Shown: positions 14,515 through 27,100, counted from the stretch's first letter. The stretch: DNA of 64,000 nt from Glandiceps talaboti (GCF_964340395.1 NC_135566.1:8760001-8824000); one strand, 5' to 3'. Notes: generated by a model from the letters alone, not told the origin. Program-made: numbers and translations.

Positions 14515-14705
14515 CATCATATGCAAATTTGGAGCGTCAAAGTACACATATGTATGTACATATGCAAATATATTCAAGCTTACAGAATCAATATGCATTC
14601 CATATGCAAATTTAGAGCATCAAAATGCACATATCTATGTACATATGCAAATATATTCAAACTTACAAAATCTATATGCATGCCATATGCAAATTTAGAG
14701 CATAC
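14515..14705 (+). repeat. 84-bp tandem array carrying octamer ATGCAAAT motifs
   Basis: Two full units and a partial third start CATATGCAAATTT at about 14518, 14602 and 14685. Each unit also contains a second ACATATGCAAATATATTCAA. The array therefore presents five ATGCAAAT octamers within 190 bp. The open frames through it only reflect the repeat. Confidence 0.8.
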
Positions 14706-15062
14706 CATCTGAAATATTTTGAAACAAACTTATGCTTTATTCATTTTGGCAGAAATATATTTATCATGCTTTACATTATATCTCAGGACAAAATGATCAG
14801 TTTTATGTTGCTTTTTACTTGGAACTGTAATCTTTTAAGTTTTATTCAAACTTTCAACTATATGCTTTGTTTCTGAAAGTGATATTTTAAACATTGCAGG
14901 GGAGGGGGTAGCATACAAGGTTCTGATGCAATGTAACTTGTTTGTGCACTTGTAGGGATTCAACAAAGTGACACCCATAGTACAATCAGTTCCTTGTCAG
15001 GGTCCTTATAAGAACAGGTATAGGTACTAGTGATACAGAAAACAGGAGACAGAAAAACACAC

Positions 15063-15860
15063 CTGGTTAGCTACAAAGCTCATAGTCTCGTTCCTATATG
15101 TGTTACCATCACTACAATCATCTCCAACCATCTGGACAAAATAGCGATCATAAAGAACGTCAACAGGTCTAGGATCTAGACTACAAGTACAACTCATGAG
15201 TAAAAACTTCCTGCATTGAACACATATGGGGAAGGTGGCTACCACCGATTTTCCTTTCCATTTCAAAATATGAATCAAGCTAATAAATAAAATATCTTAA
15301 ATGTAGAGTATACAAAGTTTGATTTTTCCAGAAATGTTGGCTGTAGATTGCTATACTAAGTTATGGCCAACTAGACTATATAGATGAATATATATATAGA
15401 CTATATTTTCTTGATGACAGAAGCCGAGGTTGTTACCATTTGAACTCCAACCTTGCAAGCTGTCCTACTTTCGACCCAAACTATCGTGTTCACAAAAGGC
15501 CTACCATTATTGTTGAAAATGCTTGCAATGTTTTTAGCCAACAAACCCTCTTGAATAGGACCTGAACTCATAAGCCTTAGCACAACTACTTGACAACGAC
15601 AAACATTTCAACATCTATGTTATGCACTTAGCTGTTAAGACATCATGTTATCTAACTAGTAAACAAGCATTTGTCTGACCTGTCTACTGATTTCGAATTA
15701 TTACTGATTCTTACACAACAGGTATTGATACAGGGTATTCTGTTCATTTGACAGGTCTAAATCAGCTGCTGGAAAACTGTTTTGATAAGAGCACTGTACA
15801 AAGTCAAATAAATGCTGCTGTTCTTTCACAAATTTCAAAGTGGCTGTTGATGTTGACTGG
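15063..15860 (-). other. Cluster of possible coding stretches, unassigned
   Basis: Three minus-strand stretches look more protein-like than their surroundings. One at 15713-15860 includes FVKEQQHLFDFVQCSYQ. One at 15437-15583 includes PIQEGLLAKNIASIFNNNG. One at 15063-15279 has a TTAG acceptor and an AACCAG/GTGTGT donor, and includes CVQCRKFLLMSCTCS. The phases of the last two do not join directly, and I recognise no family. They could be exons of an undetected gene, or remnants of a mobile element or pseudogene. A plus-strand frame of 115 codons (15748-16095) overlaps the first and is an equally weak candidate. Confidence 0.25.
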
Positions 15861-17250
15861 CAGCTGCAGACAGTCTGTCGAATCACCCAACAGTATGCAG
15901 TCATTCACAAATACAAAGACACAAAACGAAATGTTTGCATTGGGCATTTCTAAAGGCTTTGTGCGTCTATGGAAGAGTTCACAGCAAGATAGGCTAAGAA
16001 GTGTGTGCATTGACAGCACATATAAAAGGGACATTCAAACTACAAATTGTAATTTTATGCGGAACTACTTCATCTACGACTTCGGAAGATACTAATGGGT
16101 GCAAATACAAGTATTCATGTTTGAGATTTGAGTGTTTTCATTGCAGTGTATATTTGAATGTAGCAGTCTGATACAGGAAAGCAAATAGTTCGCAGAGTAG
16201 CATATTGGCAACACCACAAGTCAATCCCGCTACTACTGCTATACTGTTTATTATTCATTTGTGTGCTTAAAGAATCCCTACCACTGGCTGAGAGGTCGTT
16301 GCTGTATTTGTAGCCTGACCTTCACTATATTCACAAAAGTTTGTTGTCTATTCTAATTCATTGAGGCATGCATTCACACATGTTGTTGTTCCAACGTGTT
16401 TGAATCTTTCAAACTATTAACCAACTAAGTCAGGTTTAAGGTTTCTTTGATGTCTTAATCTGATTGAAATCCCACTGGGCAAACTTTTTAATAGACCCGA
16501 GTCGCTGGTATCCAACACCTATGGTTTACATCCAAACAAAAGGTGTTACAAAATTTACAAATCATTCCTCATAGGTGAATATGATGTCACAAAACCTTGC
16601 AGCTAACCTTAGTACAGTAATGGGTATTTACTCGCTATAATATAACTTCCTTCCTTTACAATGTAGCTTTAATCTGTGATTGAGACAGGCTCCTTGTGAC
16701 GGTCCTGCCCACACTAGGATACCCTATGGTTGCCCCATGACCACATATTTAAATAATATTTTAATACTGATTCCAATTTTTATCTCCTACCCTTGACTTT
16801 GACAAGACTAATCAACACTAGTAATAAACAGTATTATTTTTCTTATTTTTATTACTACAAACCGCAAAAATTTTAAAATGGAAAAAAATGGGGGGAAAAA
16901 ATCATGTAAAAATTATGGAGATAAGATAACTGTTTCATTATATAAACTTCACACTTCATTGGCACAGAACAAATACTTGGCATAATTTCATACAAATTAA
17001 ATAATCACTGAACCGTTAAACATCTGAGTGTATTGAACTGGTCAAACCATTGCTTTTATATTATTGTGTCAATATTGTCTTGTAACCAAACATATTTAGC
17101 CATGCATGGACACGATAATAAGAGTTTATTAATTTTCTGGATACTTGAGTAGTTTCAAACTCTGATGAAGTAGAAATATTTCTAATGGAACTGATAAAAA
17201 TTTCATGAACCATACTATTGCAATTGTAATGTAAGTAGTAAGAACATGAT

Positions 17251-17473
17251 CTAACCCATGACATATTGCAATGCTAATGTTGGGTGATTATTTAGTGCAT
17301 GGTGTAAAGCTAAATGACTTTCAGTTTCACTATGGATTATTTTACTGAGTGGCTTAAGCTTAAAGGCCCATGATTCATTCCCAGGTTCTTGCATTAGTGT
17401 TTTCTTATCAGCGGACACATATACATATTGGATAGGATTATTGTTTTTTCCAGGACCAACTCTTTCTGTAGCT
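17251..17473 (-). CDS. Probable terminal exon of an unidentified gene
   Basis: A TTTTTGTCTGACAG acceptor is followed by 73 open codons ending in TAG at 17251. The codons look real, with stretches such as NNNPIQYVYVSADKKTLMQE and a C-terminal end of HPTLALQYVMG. An AATAAA lies about 120 nt downstream (17125-17130 on the plus strand), as expected for a last exon. The acceptor interrupts a codon after two bases. The thioredoxin-like exon at 19100-19405 ends between codons, so at least one unseen exon would be needed to join them. I do not recognise the family, and the link to the thioredoxin-like gene rests only on strand and proximity. Confidence 0.45.
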
Positions 17474-17601
17474 CTGTCAGACAAAAATCCATTAAGTGAC
17501 AGGAAAATCCCCACTTTACTGGATTCTTGGTTTAATACGTTTTTTCACAACTGAATTTCAATCCTAATCTGACATGGGCCTTTAACACTGAAGTGTATAT
17601 A

Positions 17602-17862
<261 letters not shown>

Positions 17863-19099
17863 TAATATCATAGATATTTTGTGATGTTATGAACAGAGTT
17901 TCAATTTAATAATTGCCTGAGTGAGGGCTAACAAAATAACAACTGACTAGCATTACAAATATCACTTGCCATTTGTTGTTGTTTTCCTCCAAAAATTTAC
18001 AACTTACAATTCACACTGAAAATGTCATTCATGCAGAAACATAGAAATTATATATATGGCTTTTTTTTTATATTTATGGATTTGAAATAAATAATGTCCT
18101 GTATGTCTTCACTGATGACAATACGTATCACTGTTATTTCAATCTCTAACCTTGTGATGAAACAAATTAATGTCATTATGTTTTCAGATTTATAATTAGG
18201 TTAGCATGTATTAATTATACTCTAACTTGATTGTAGGGTCTTATTCTTGATAAACACTACGTCACCCATCATAATGAAGACTGACACTTCAACAAAAAGT
18301 AATACTAAAACGTGTGAAAGAAGTGTGTTGTTGTTCGGTTGGCAACAATACACTATGAAAGCTATGTATACCACATTTCTACTAGTACTATGTCCTAGCC
18401 ACCCACTATAAATACGGATTATGGCGGATTAACATGGCAAGGGTTCGGTACATGAATCCTAGGGTTGAAATTTGAGCAATGTGCTGAAGGCTACACAAAG
18501 ATACAGTGACTATCGCCATCCTCGCTAACGTGCTAGTAAGTACATCTGGGCGTCCGCCAAGCTAAGTGTGAAAGTGACACCACCTCGTCAAACTGATATA
18601 CAAATTACAACAAGAGCCATCTTCTCATGGCCCAAAGAAATTCGTCAATATTTTATCTCAAAGGCTCCAACAGTCAGAGAAACATTGTAAAGTAAGTTTT
18701 ATGTAGGCACAGGCAGATGTGCTTCTACTGGGGCTTCTATCATATTTATTGAAGCCATTTCAAGCAGGACGTGGCAGGGAAACTTTCGGCTGCAGCTATC
18801 TAGCAGTGCACACAAAATCTGGCAAGTCGCGCAGACATTACTCGTTCGTGTGGGCTGGTCGGTTGTGTTTTGATTGAAATGAAAATATTCAGTACACGTT
18901 ATTGCGACTGCAAAAAAATATACGATGTTATATGCTTATCATCTTATCGCAACAAAAGGTCAAAGATATTAAAGGTTAACGTTGCATGCCTGTTTAGCTC
19001 ACAATTTGCCGATGTCATAGACTTCTATGCAACTATCGCAAGCTCAACAAACTACACATATGGAATGCACACTTTACGTTGGCGGTGTTAGTTACTTAC

Positions 19100-19405
19100 C
19101 TTCCGTTGCCGATCTTCATAAGGCAGTGCAAGCCATGGCATTTCGCCATGGTATTCCTCAAACGACGAGGACGCTCGATCGGAACTAACAAATACAATTT
19201 CCAACTTGTCTGCTTGATCCGATTTCTTGAAATTTTTATAAAACTCTGCAAGTTTAGGGGTGAAACCTCGGCAAGGCGGACACCAATGTGCAGAGAAATA
19301 CAACCCGATCACTTTCTCGTCTGCGGCTATGGAACTTGGATCGACTGCCTCGCCTGTATTCTTGATAAGTTTACTTCCTAACAGAGATGACAGAGGATTC
19401 TCCAT
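19100..19405 (-). CDS. Nucleoredoxin/tryparedoxin-like protein, first exon
   Basis: The first 102 codons of a thioredoxin-fold oxidoreductase. The protein opens MENPLSSLLGSKLI, then DEKVIGLYFSAHWCPPCRGF with the redox motif WCPPC at residues 41-45. FTPKLAEFYKNF and LEIVFVSSDRA follow, ending MPWLALPYEDRQRK. The order of these blocks is that of the nucleoredoxin/tryparedoxin family, which reduces disulphides in target proteins in cytosol or nucleus. The exon ends exactly at a CGGAAG/GTAAGT donor in phase 0. The cis-proline half of the fold (a GIPTL-type motif) should lie in a downstream exon, and I could not find it between 1 and 19080. The gene is therefore incomplete here. Subfamily (NXN, NXNL or a tryparedoxin-like expansion) cannot be decided from this half. 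Confidence 0.85.
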
Positions 19406-19600
19406 AGCTGTGTAATCCTGGAAAGGGGCGAAAAATCACGCTGGAAATACGGGTTCAAGGCTACGCCAAGATACAGGTACTAGGTCTGCAGCGCCGGGCG
19501 CGTCAGAAGGAGAAATATATCTTCGGCTAATTTGAATAGTGACGTCATAGGGTCAAATAAGAAAGTGACCTCAGCGTCCGCTTTGTGATGTAAATTTCCA
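19406..19600 (-). promoter_or_regulatory. Putative promoter of the nucleoredoxin-like gene with CRE
   Basis: The sequence upstream of the start codon is richer in CG dinucleotides than its surroundings. It contains a perfect CRE core TGACGTCA inside GTGACGTCATAGGGTCA (19539-19555), 134 bp before the ATG. A nearly identical 17-mer occurs in the THAP gene promoter. No TATA box is obvious. The promoter assignment is inferred from position. Confidence 0.5.
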
Positions 19601-19989
19601 AACAAAAGCGTGCTTGTCTCGTCTGGCAGGGAATCAATTTGTTACGTAATTTTGTTATTACTAGTATCAGGCCAGGGCGGAGCGCCACGGTGACTCAGAT
19701 TTCTTGTGGTTTTGTAAACTACTTGCCAATGGTTTTGTTACAGCAATACATGGATGACTAGCCATGATATATCGTAACATGTATTAGAATTTCTAGAATG
19801 TTTACATGTACTACTACTATGATTTCATTTTCTTATTTGGAACGTCGGTGACTCATATTCAGGATTTCATTATGCAGTGTCAATTGATTTTTTGCCACCG
19901 TGTAGTATTTATTTAATTCGAAACAACTGTTTTTTTTTTGTCACAAAGGGGTGATTTCTTTCAGTATTCATCCGTGGTTACAGGACTGG

Positions 19990-20140
19990 ATGTAAGGCCA
20001 AATAAAAAAGTTGTTTGGTTCCGGTTACCCGACCCCCACCTAGTTTTTCACACCGACCCTAAACTTTGTGGGTTTTTTTTACGTATTTGAGAGAAAAATA
20101 ATAATAATAAAGTAGCGAAAATCGTGGTCTCGCAAGAAAT
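19990..20140 (+). mobile_element. Dispersed repeat, family B, plus-strand copy
   Basis: Shares ordered blocks with the reverse complement of 32585-32735: AAGGCC.AA, TTGTTTGGTTCCGGTTACCC, ACCCC.AC.T, TTTTTCAC.CCGACCCT, GCGAAAAT.GTG and TCTCGCAAGAAAT. It has no coding capacity and is probably a short non-autonomous element or the end of a longer one. Confidence 0.7.
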
Positions 20141-20399
20141 AATGGGTGAGATGTGATTCTCAATTTACAAATAAGTTTTCTATGGGAATTGTTTGTAACA
20201 GTATACAAATATTCTTCCATTTTGAAGTTAGTTTTAAATTTACAGTAGGTGCGCAATTTTTGTTCCCCATAAAAGTCCCATATCGGCATTAATAATCCTG
20301 TTCCCATTGAGGAATATATCGTTTATCTATCCTTTCTATTATGTTATTCATGTTATGTCTGTTTCCATAATTCCAGTAATTTTTTTCTATGTTCTCAGA

Positions 20400-22730
20400 T
20401 CCACTTATGGTTTGTAGAGCAGTAGCCAGACTGTTTTGTTAACTATGTTTTATTTGACAGCCTCATCAATAAGGTTGTTTTCTTTTTTCGGACACACTCT
20501 ATACCAGTATTTCACCATCATGTTATTAACAAAATTTGACAGTGATTGCCTACCTTGAAGTAACATTTTGGATAATTTGATGTTTAGTTTCTCTATTGGT
20601 GTTTGATCATGTGTATTTCTCTACTCCCCAAATTTCACAACCATATGTTAGTATGGGTTAGTAATAGCGTGATAAAATATTTTGATCCAAGTGGGAATGT
20701 TTATATTAGTGGACCGGTATATACCAGCATCGTCGGCTTCACCCCATTATTCGACAGACATCTTCTACTACTAAGCCAGGTTTGCCATAACTCCCTTTTC
20801 ATAGAGGTTTCACGGCATAGGGAGAATTGGTGAGCATTTGTTGGCTACCCATGTGTTGTCGTCTCCCCATCCCCCTAAACAATCTTTAAAAGTACGAAAT
20901 TCAGAATATCAACAGCGCCCCCATTCGGAATTGAGTGAGATCTGACCGTGTTTCATTGAAATTCTCCTGATTGCCAAATACGTCACTGAATGAAAACTCA
21001 CCATAGTCAAACCTCTGACGGCCCATCACTGAACTAAATGTACAAAGTACCAAGTTTTGATGATAAAAGAATAATTATAACTGACAATAACAATAGTTTC
21101 AGACTCGGAAAAGAAAGGCTTTCAAATGATACAATCATGATCAAAAAAACGGGGGAAAATACATCGCCACACCTATAGCTACAAAAAAAGCACTCCGTAC
21201 CATTCGACAAGTTTGTATCTTCCTTTCCAAGCTACCAATATGAGAAGTAGTAGTATAATAATGATTAATATAACATAATCATTGAAGTATAGCAAATCAC
21301 TAGTATAAAAAAAAACCTTATTTCTCACTAGTACTAAAAAAACTTATTTTTCTATTGTATTAGTCTCGAAATGAGGAACATCAGAAAAGATAATTGCCAA
21401 AGGGGGGAATATATTGCTGTACGCATGTATTGGGTAGAAAGCGCCTCGGTGACGAATTTCATTTGAAATCAATGTTCTTTAAAACGTTTCCATATTTCGC
21501 CATATATTACAGTATATATTATATTATGTAGCTTGCTTCTGGTCCTTTTCAAATAAGAAATGTTTCTGCAGGGTCTTTTTTTTCACAAATAATAAATTTT
21601 GGGGATTTCCATTTTGATTTCAAAGAAATTGACAACCTGGATATCATCATCATATACCGGTATATGTATTATATTAAATACGTGTGGATGGAACTCCATC
21701 ATTTCGCCCGGGCCCATAATTGAAATATCTGGTAAATACATGTCACCAAAATATGTAAGCTTTAAATGTTATTCTTCTTCGAGATAAACTTGAAAAAAAA
21801 ATTGTTAACATTTACAACACATGGTTATGGAGAATATGCAATAACTTGAATAAAGCTAGCAGTGTACATTATTTCATCACTGCAGCAGGGCCTAAGCTTA
21901 AATTTCATCACATTTCGTTGTTTAACTGTGACTTCGGTTTTGGGTGATTTTTTTTCTTTTAAATGATATGCAACTTCCATGTCCCCGACATGTCTTAATA
22001 CACTGAAGACAGGTCTCCTTCAAAACAACAGTTACTGCCTATCTTGTATTTCGGTTCTGGAAACAGAAGTTCTCTCGAACAATATTAAAATGTCGGCAAA
22101 AGTTTGACCTTTGAGTCATCTATACTTATCTTCGGCTCTACATAAACGACGTCGTGTTTTTGACAGCCCGGTTTCACTTTCCCCCGCAACAGTGACAACA
22201 TAAGCCGACCGCGATTGTCGATTCCGACATTTTAACATTCGATGTGCCGACAATTTTAAGTAGCCTTTCGACAGCATCTATTCTGTTTTGAGTTTCCGAC
22301 TTTCTGGTAATCCCTCAGTGTGATAAATAAGAACCGAAAGACGAGTTCATCCTGAATTTATACATCAAAGCCTACACTTTCTCAATTCATTAGTATACAG
22401 TCATTTGTGAAATATTATTTACGAAGAGTCAGCTATATTAAGTCTTTCATGATTATTTCCGTGAATTCATGCACCTGATGATGTTGCATGTGAGTGTTCT
22501 TACATATATTTTTTTCTTGTCAATTACTTTTATAGTTTGTACTATACAAACTTGATACACAAGGCTTACTTTGAAGCGCAGAAAATAAACCATCTACAAT
22601 TGAGACACATGACAACTATCTATTTATCTGTTTATTTATTTTTGTATACTTTGGGTCTTATAAGACAGATGGTTAGTTGGGTGTGGCTTTTTCTTTGTAT
22701 ACCGTATTGAGAATTGAATTTATGAAGATA
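20400..22730. other. Gene-free region; small CpG-richer patch at 22100-22330
   Basis: No supported exon on either strand. Around 22100-22330 CG dinucleotides become denser (GACGTCGTG, CCGACCGCGATTGTCG), resembling the short CpG-richer patches at the other promoters in this window. I find no start codon with coding sequence beside it. Confidence 0.4.
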
Positions 22731-22734
22731 AATA

Positions 22735-23300
22735 GCATAACATAACAATGTTACAAACACAACATAAGATAACAATATAAAACATAATATAACATATATC
22801 ACATATCATAACACATAACATCACACAACACAAACCATATCATACTAAACCATCATACCATACTATACCATGCCATACTATACCATATCATACCATACCT
22901 ATACCATATCATACCATACCATACCATAACATACTATACCATGCATACCCTTCCCTACCCTACCATAACATTCTATACCATAACATTCTATACCATAAGA
23001 TACCCTTCCCTACCCTACCCTACCTTAACATTCTATACCATAACATACCATAACATTCTATACCATAAGATACCCTTCCCTACCCTACCCTAACAATTCT
23101 ATACCATAACATACCATAACATTCTATACCATAACATACCATAACATTCTATACCATAAGATACCCTTCCCTACCCTACCCTAACATTCTATACCATAAC
23201 ATACCATAAGATATCCTTCCCTACCCTACCCTACCATTCTATACCATAACATACCATAACATTCTATACCATATAGCATAGCATAGCATAGCATACCATA
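22735..23300 (+). repeat. CATAC/CATAA pentanucleotide-derived minisatellite
   Basis: About 560 bp built from ACATA, CCATA and TACCATAC words. From about 22930 they are organised into a higher-order unit with ATTCTATACCATAAGATACC and CTTCCCTACCCTACCCTA blocks. The array ends in GCATA repeats near 23290. There is no coding potential. Confidence 0.93.
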
Positions 23301-23605
23301 ACATAACAACATTAGGATAGAAGAGAGTAAAGAACCTTGAAGACAGAGTCACAGTACTGGCAATGTTAACTGTGCTGATTTGTAATGTCTGTACACCTCC
23401 TTTAACCCAGCATTTTTAAATAGAAAATTGACATATTAAAAGGAGACACCACTCCAGGAAATAAGGGTATTTTCATACAATTAGGGTTCTGAGGAGACAT
23501 TTCACGATTTCACATCACATAAATTTCGCGCAGTTGCCAAAAGACATCAAACTTAAATTCTTTCTCATGTCCATTGTTCCTGCATGGGTCCATTCATGGG
23601 ACTTA

Positions 23606-23720
23606 GCAGATGTACATATATATTAGATGAACAATAAATATGTATGGTTATTTACCTGAAGGTAATAAGCAGTTAGGAGTCATGAATATTTATTGTTCAC
23701 CTAATACATATTTGTCTGCA
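23606..23720. repeat. Imperfect inverted repeat (hairpin)
   Basis: The left arm GCAGATGTACATATATATTA, then GATGAACAATAAATAT, pairs with the right arm ATATTTATTGTTCACCTAAT, then ACATATTTGTCTGC, around a loop of about 40 bp. No target-site duplication is obvious. Confidence 0.6.
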
Positions 23721-24593
23721 AAGTCTCATAAGGCATTAATGGAGCACTGTTAAAATAATGGTGAAATATAGTTTCAATTTGATGTTTCTTGGTAATCATG
23801 TGAGATTTATGTGACGTTCAATTTTGATATATGACTCCCCACAACCAAAAGTTTATGAACATTTTTCTCGTGGAATGGCAACAAATTAGGGAGCGGGCAA
23901 CTCCTCAGGTATGATAGAGAATCACATATTTGAGGACACTGTTAGTGGAGAGACTTCCTTCTTTGTTCTGTTAACTACAAAATGGGCCTCAAGAAAGTTT
24001 GAATTTTATCCCAAAACCAACGACAAACATTTGTTTTAATAAAGGGATTGTTTTGGAAAATGTACAATCTGTCCATCTATCTACAAATTTCAAGATTTCC
24101 TTGAAATTATTTGAAAATTGGAAGTTTTATACATGTAAGAAAAAGAATATATTTAAAAAATGCTGTGTCTGTGTATATGTTTATATTTACCACTACTTGA
24201 CCAAATTCCTGTAAGGCTTCAAAAAAATATTCTCATACAACTTGTATTACACCACACAGTTTATTTACATAGTTACATCTATCAGTGCAGCTACATGCAT
24301 TAGTGCAGCTAAAGGCTATCACCAGGTTGTGGCAGCAATGTTTTCTACTCAATAGTTTTTTTTTATCTAGTGTTCAAGTAAAACAAATATGATTCCACAT
24401 TTCAGTCTTCATCAAGCTCTCAAAGCCTATACTGAGATGTCATATGATTGCATATTGATTTCTCTGTGAACTGAATACATTCTCTCGCAAGCTAGAGTAC
24501 ATATTTCTCTGCTGCCTCTTGTGGGTATGTTCTGGATGGTGCTGTAAAGAGGCCTGTGGTTTACGACGTTGACTGAATATGAATATGGTGCTT

Positions 24594-24680
24594 TGTAATT
24601 ACTATATTTAATATGCAAATCAGTCTGATTAGTATGCTTTGTAATTACGATACTCAATATGCAAATTTGTCTGATTAGTA
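24594..24680 (+). repeat. Short tandem duplication with ATATGCAAAT
   Basis: Two copies of a unit of about 45 bp share TTTGTAATTAC.ATA, AATATGCAAAT and GTCTGATTAGTATG. It again carries the octamer ATGCAAAT. Confidence 0.7.
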
Positions 24681-25457
24681 TGAATGGGTCTTTCTGCAGA
24701 ATTAATCAGCTCTAGCTATTACCCAAAAAACTGAACATAACAATTTCAGATGAATTGAATCAACCACTGTACAGAGATATTGCATAAGTACTAATATTTC
24801 ATTGATATGCAAATTAGTCTATGTAGGGCTCTTGACCAAAACATAATCAGCTTTAGTTAATTAGTTATTACCCGACAGAATATGTGTATGGTAGTTAATA
24901 ACAGCCCTGCGTAATGTCAGCAACAGCTAGTTGCCATGACAACAATGATGAAGTTGAAATAACATATGTTTGACACATTTGCCTGGTTTCCAGTATAGGA
25001 ACAAGATTCTATTGATCACTGTAATTGAGATGTTGACAATTTCAATATACTTTCAATGTTTTATACTATTACAGGATCCTATTCTCCCGGGGCATATGCA
25101 AGATCAGCATTATTCTCCCTAAAAAAATCAAAGTAACAAGGGTGCTGAACTATTGTGAAACTTTCGAGCATAACCTAGATAATATAAATATGTCAAAATA
25201 TTAAAACAGTCATGGCACCATTGTAGCTCATTTTGGTTCTTACATGTTATGTCAAAAGTTCAAACTTTAGATAGGGACACTCCCTTCTTAGCCTTTATGT
25301 GTATGTAATGAGTCACCATAGCATTGATACAGGGTTCAAACCCTCATTCACAAAAACCTCAGGGAGGGCACTACATCTCTGAAGTCATAGAAAATGGAAG
25401 AGATCTTTCTATTAGCAAACAAAACCAGATGTCAATTGATTGATCATCATTCTAGGT

Positions 25458-26305
25458 TCATGTAGCACTAGACTGATGGTGTGTCATCATTTTCTTTTTC
25501 TCACCAGTCACGGAAGCAGAATCAGTACTTTCTAGCAGAAATTCAAGACTCATTTTTTGAAGAAGACCAATGGCTGGTAAATTTGAGTTGGCTTGGAGGA
25601 CTGTGTCTGTTCTTGCCCTGTCTATCAATGTGTTACCAGCTTCAGTCTTGTCATCTGATTTAACACTACCTATCAAAGTGTTATCACTCTCAGTCAAGTG
25701 TTCAGGTCTAGCACTATCTACGGAAGTGTAAGCACTCTTATTTAAGTGTTCAGCCCTAGCTATGTTTATCGATGTGTTACCACTCTCAGTCAAGTGTTCA
25801 GATCTGGTACTGTCTACCAAAGTGTTATAACTCTTAATCAAGGGTTCAGATCTGGTACTGGCTACCAAAGTGTTATCACTCTCAACCAAGTGTTCACATC
25901 TAGCACTATCTATCAAAGTGTTTTCAGATCTAGCCCTATCTACCAATGTGTTATAACAGTCAGTTGAGTGTTCAGGTCTAGCAATGTCTACCAAAGTGTC
26001 ACCATTTTCAGGCAAGTGTTCATCTTCCCCAGACAATGATGTATGTCCAGCATCTACACCAATTCCCTGCAATATCAATGAAATAAGACAGATATTTTTC
26101 ATTAGTATTTGTTGCGTTGTGTGTTACTTATTTTGCCCTCCCATGGTTGCATATATGATATATCAAAACAAAGCCAACAACCAAAACCAAGGAGACATGC
26201 TAATAAAGAAAAAAAATACTGAAAAAAGTTCATATTTTGAAAGAGGAAATTTCACATGATATGGATCCACCGATTTGTTACATGTAATGATGTAGTAGTT
26301 AGTAC

Positions 26306-26349
<44 letters not shown>

Positions 26350-26933
26350 GGGTGACATCCCACGGCAAATCAAGATATTATACGCACCCTGTTTCTGTTC
26401 CTTTTACTAAACGACGGTACAACATCTGCTAATTTTCGCTTTCTGGAAACTGAAGTCATATACGGAGTCAAACTATTATTCCCGTCATTTAGAACACATA
26501 CGGCAGTAGACGCAAGCACGTCTAGTGATGAAAAGTTCGACGAACTGTCTGTTTCAGAACTTTCAGTCTCACTTACTTGTCCCCCCACATCTAATCTCGG
26601 TATTTTACGCGTTTTAGAAATGGCATATTTCGGAAAGAATGATAAGGAGTTGAGTGGCATCGGTGAATTTAACATATTTATGGTTGGGAACGAATCTTCT
26701 CTCAAACGAGGCGGGTAGCCACAAGCTCTGGCTACCTCTGTTGTGTGGTAGCAATCCTCTTCGAAGTGAGCCGAACACACGTGCGACCACTGTGTTGGTT
26801 TCCAGAATGCCCTGGTATTCTGCACAAATTTGGTCCATAAACTGGCAATTTGTGGGTCCTTTGGCCATTTGTGTAATTTAAATCCGCCCTCATTTGTGTT
26901 ACTGCACCCACCAACGACACATCGGCGTGGCAT
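25458..26933 (-). CDS. THAP-type zinc-finger protein with a repeat-rich C-terminal exon
   Basis: Two exons are predicted: 26388-26933 (182 codons) and 25458-26066 (202 codons plus stop). The join is phase 0: donor AACAGG/GTGCGT, acceptor TTGATATTGCAG/GG. Exon 1 encodes a THAP domain, a C2CH zinc-binding DNA-recognition fold. C5, C10, C53 and H56 give C-x4-C-x42-C-x2-H, with the conserved P24, W33 and F57 and a C-terminal RLREDSFPTINM that corresponds to the AVPTIF box. A basic stretch (SRKRKLADV...FSKRNRNR) could be a nuclear signal. Exon 2 is mostly degenerate acidic repeats of about 17 residues of the type DNTLVDSARSEHLTES, about nine in a row. THAP proteins act as nuclear DNA-binding factors or derive from P-element transposases. 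No transposase domain is visible. The non-consensus donor and the total of 384 residues need transcript support. Confidence 0.8.
26306..26346. repeat. (GT)n microsatellite inside the THAP intron
   Basis: About 20 GT units on the plus strand. On the coding (minus) strand this is a (CA)n tract beginning about 41 nt downstream of the predicted 5' splice site of THAP exon 1. Confidence 0.95.
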
Positions 26934-27100
26934 AGTGCCACAAAGTAAGGAAAAAATGGAATAATTCTGTCAAACCGTCACCTCGTAAAAAGAGTACTCG
27001 ATGAATGCATTAATGGCGGACATCAGCACACTCACTTCGTGACGTCATGGGGTCATAGGTTATGGAAAACAAAACCATCGTTGCCACTGGCCAGTTCACA
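26934..27100 (-). promoter_or_regulatory. Putative THAP gene promoter with CRE
   Basis: The sequence upstream of the ATG at 26933 contains GTGACGTCATGGGGTCA (27039-27055), with a perfect CRE core, 106 bp before the start codon. Nearby GGCGGACATCAG and ACGTCATGGGG make it locally CpG-richer. The motif matches 16 of 17 bases with that upstream of the nucleoredoxin-like exon. Confidence 0.5.
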
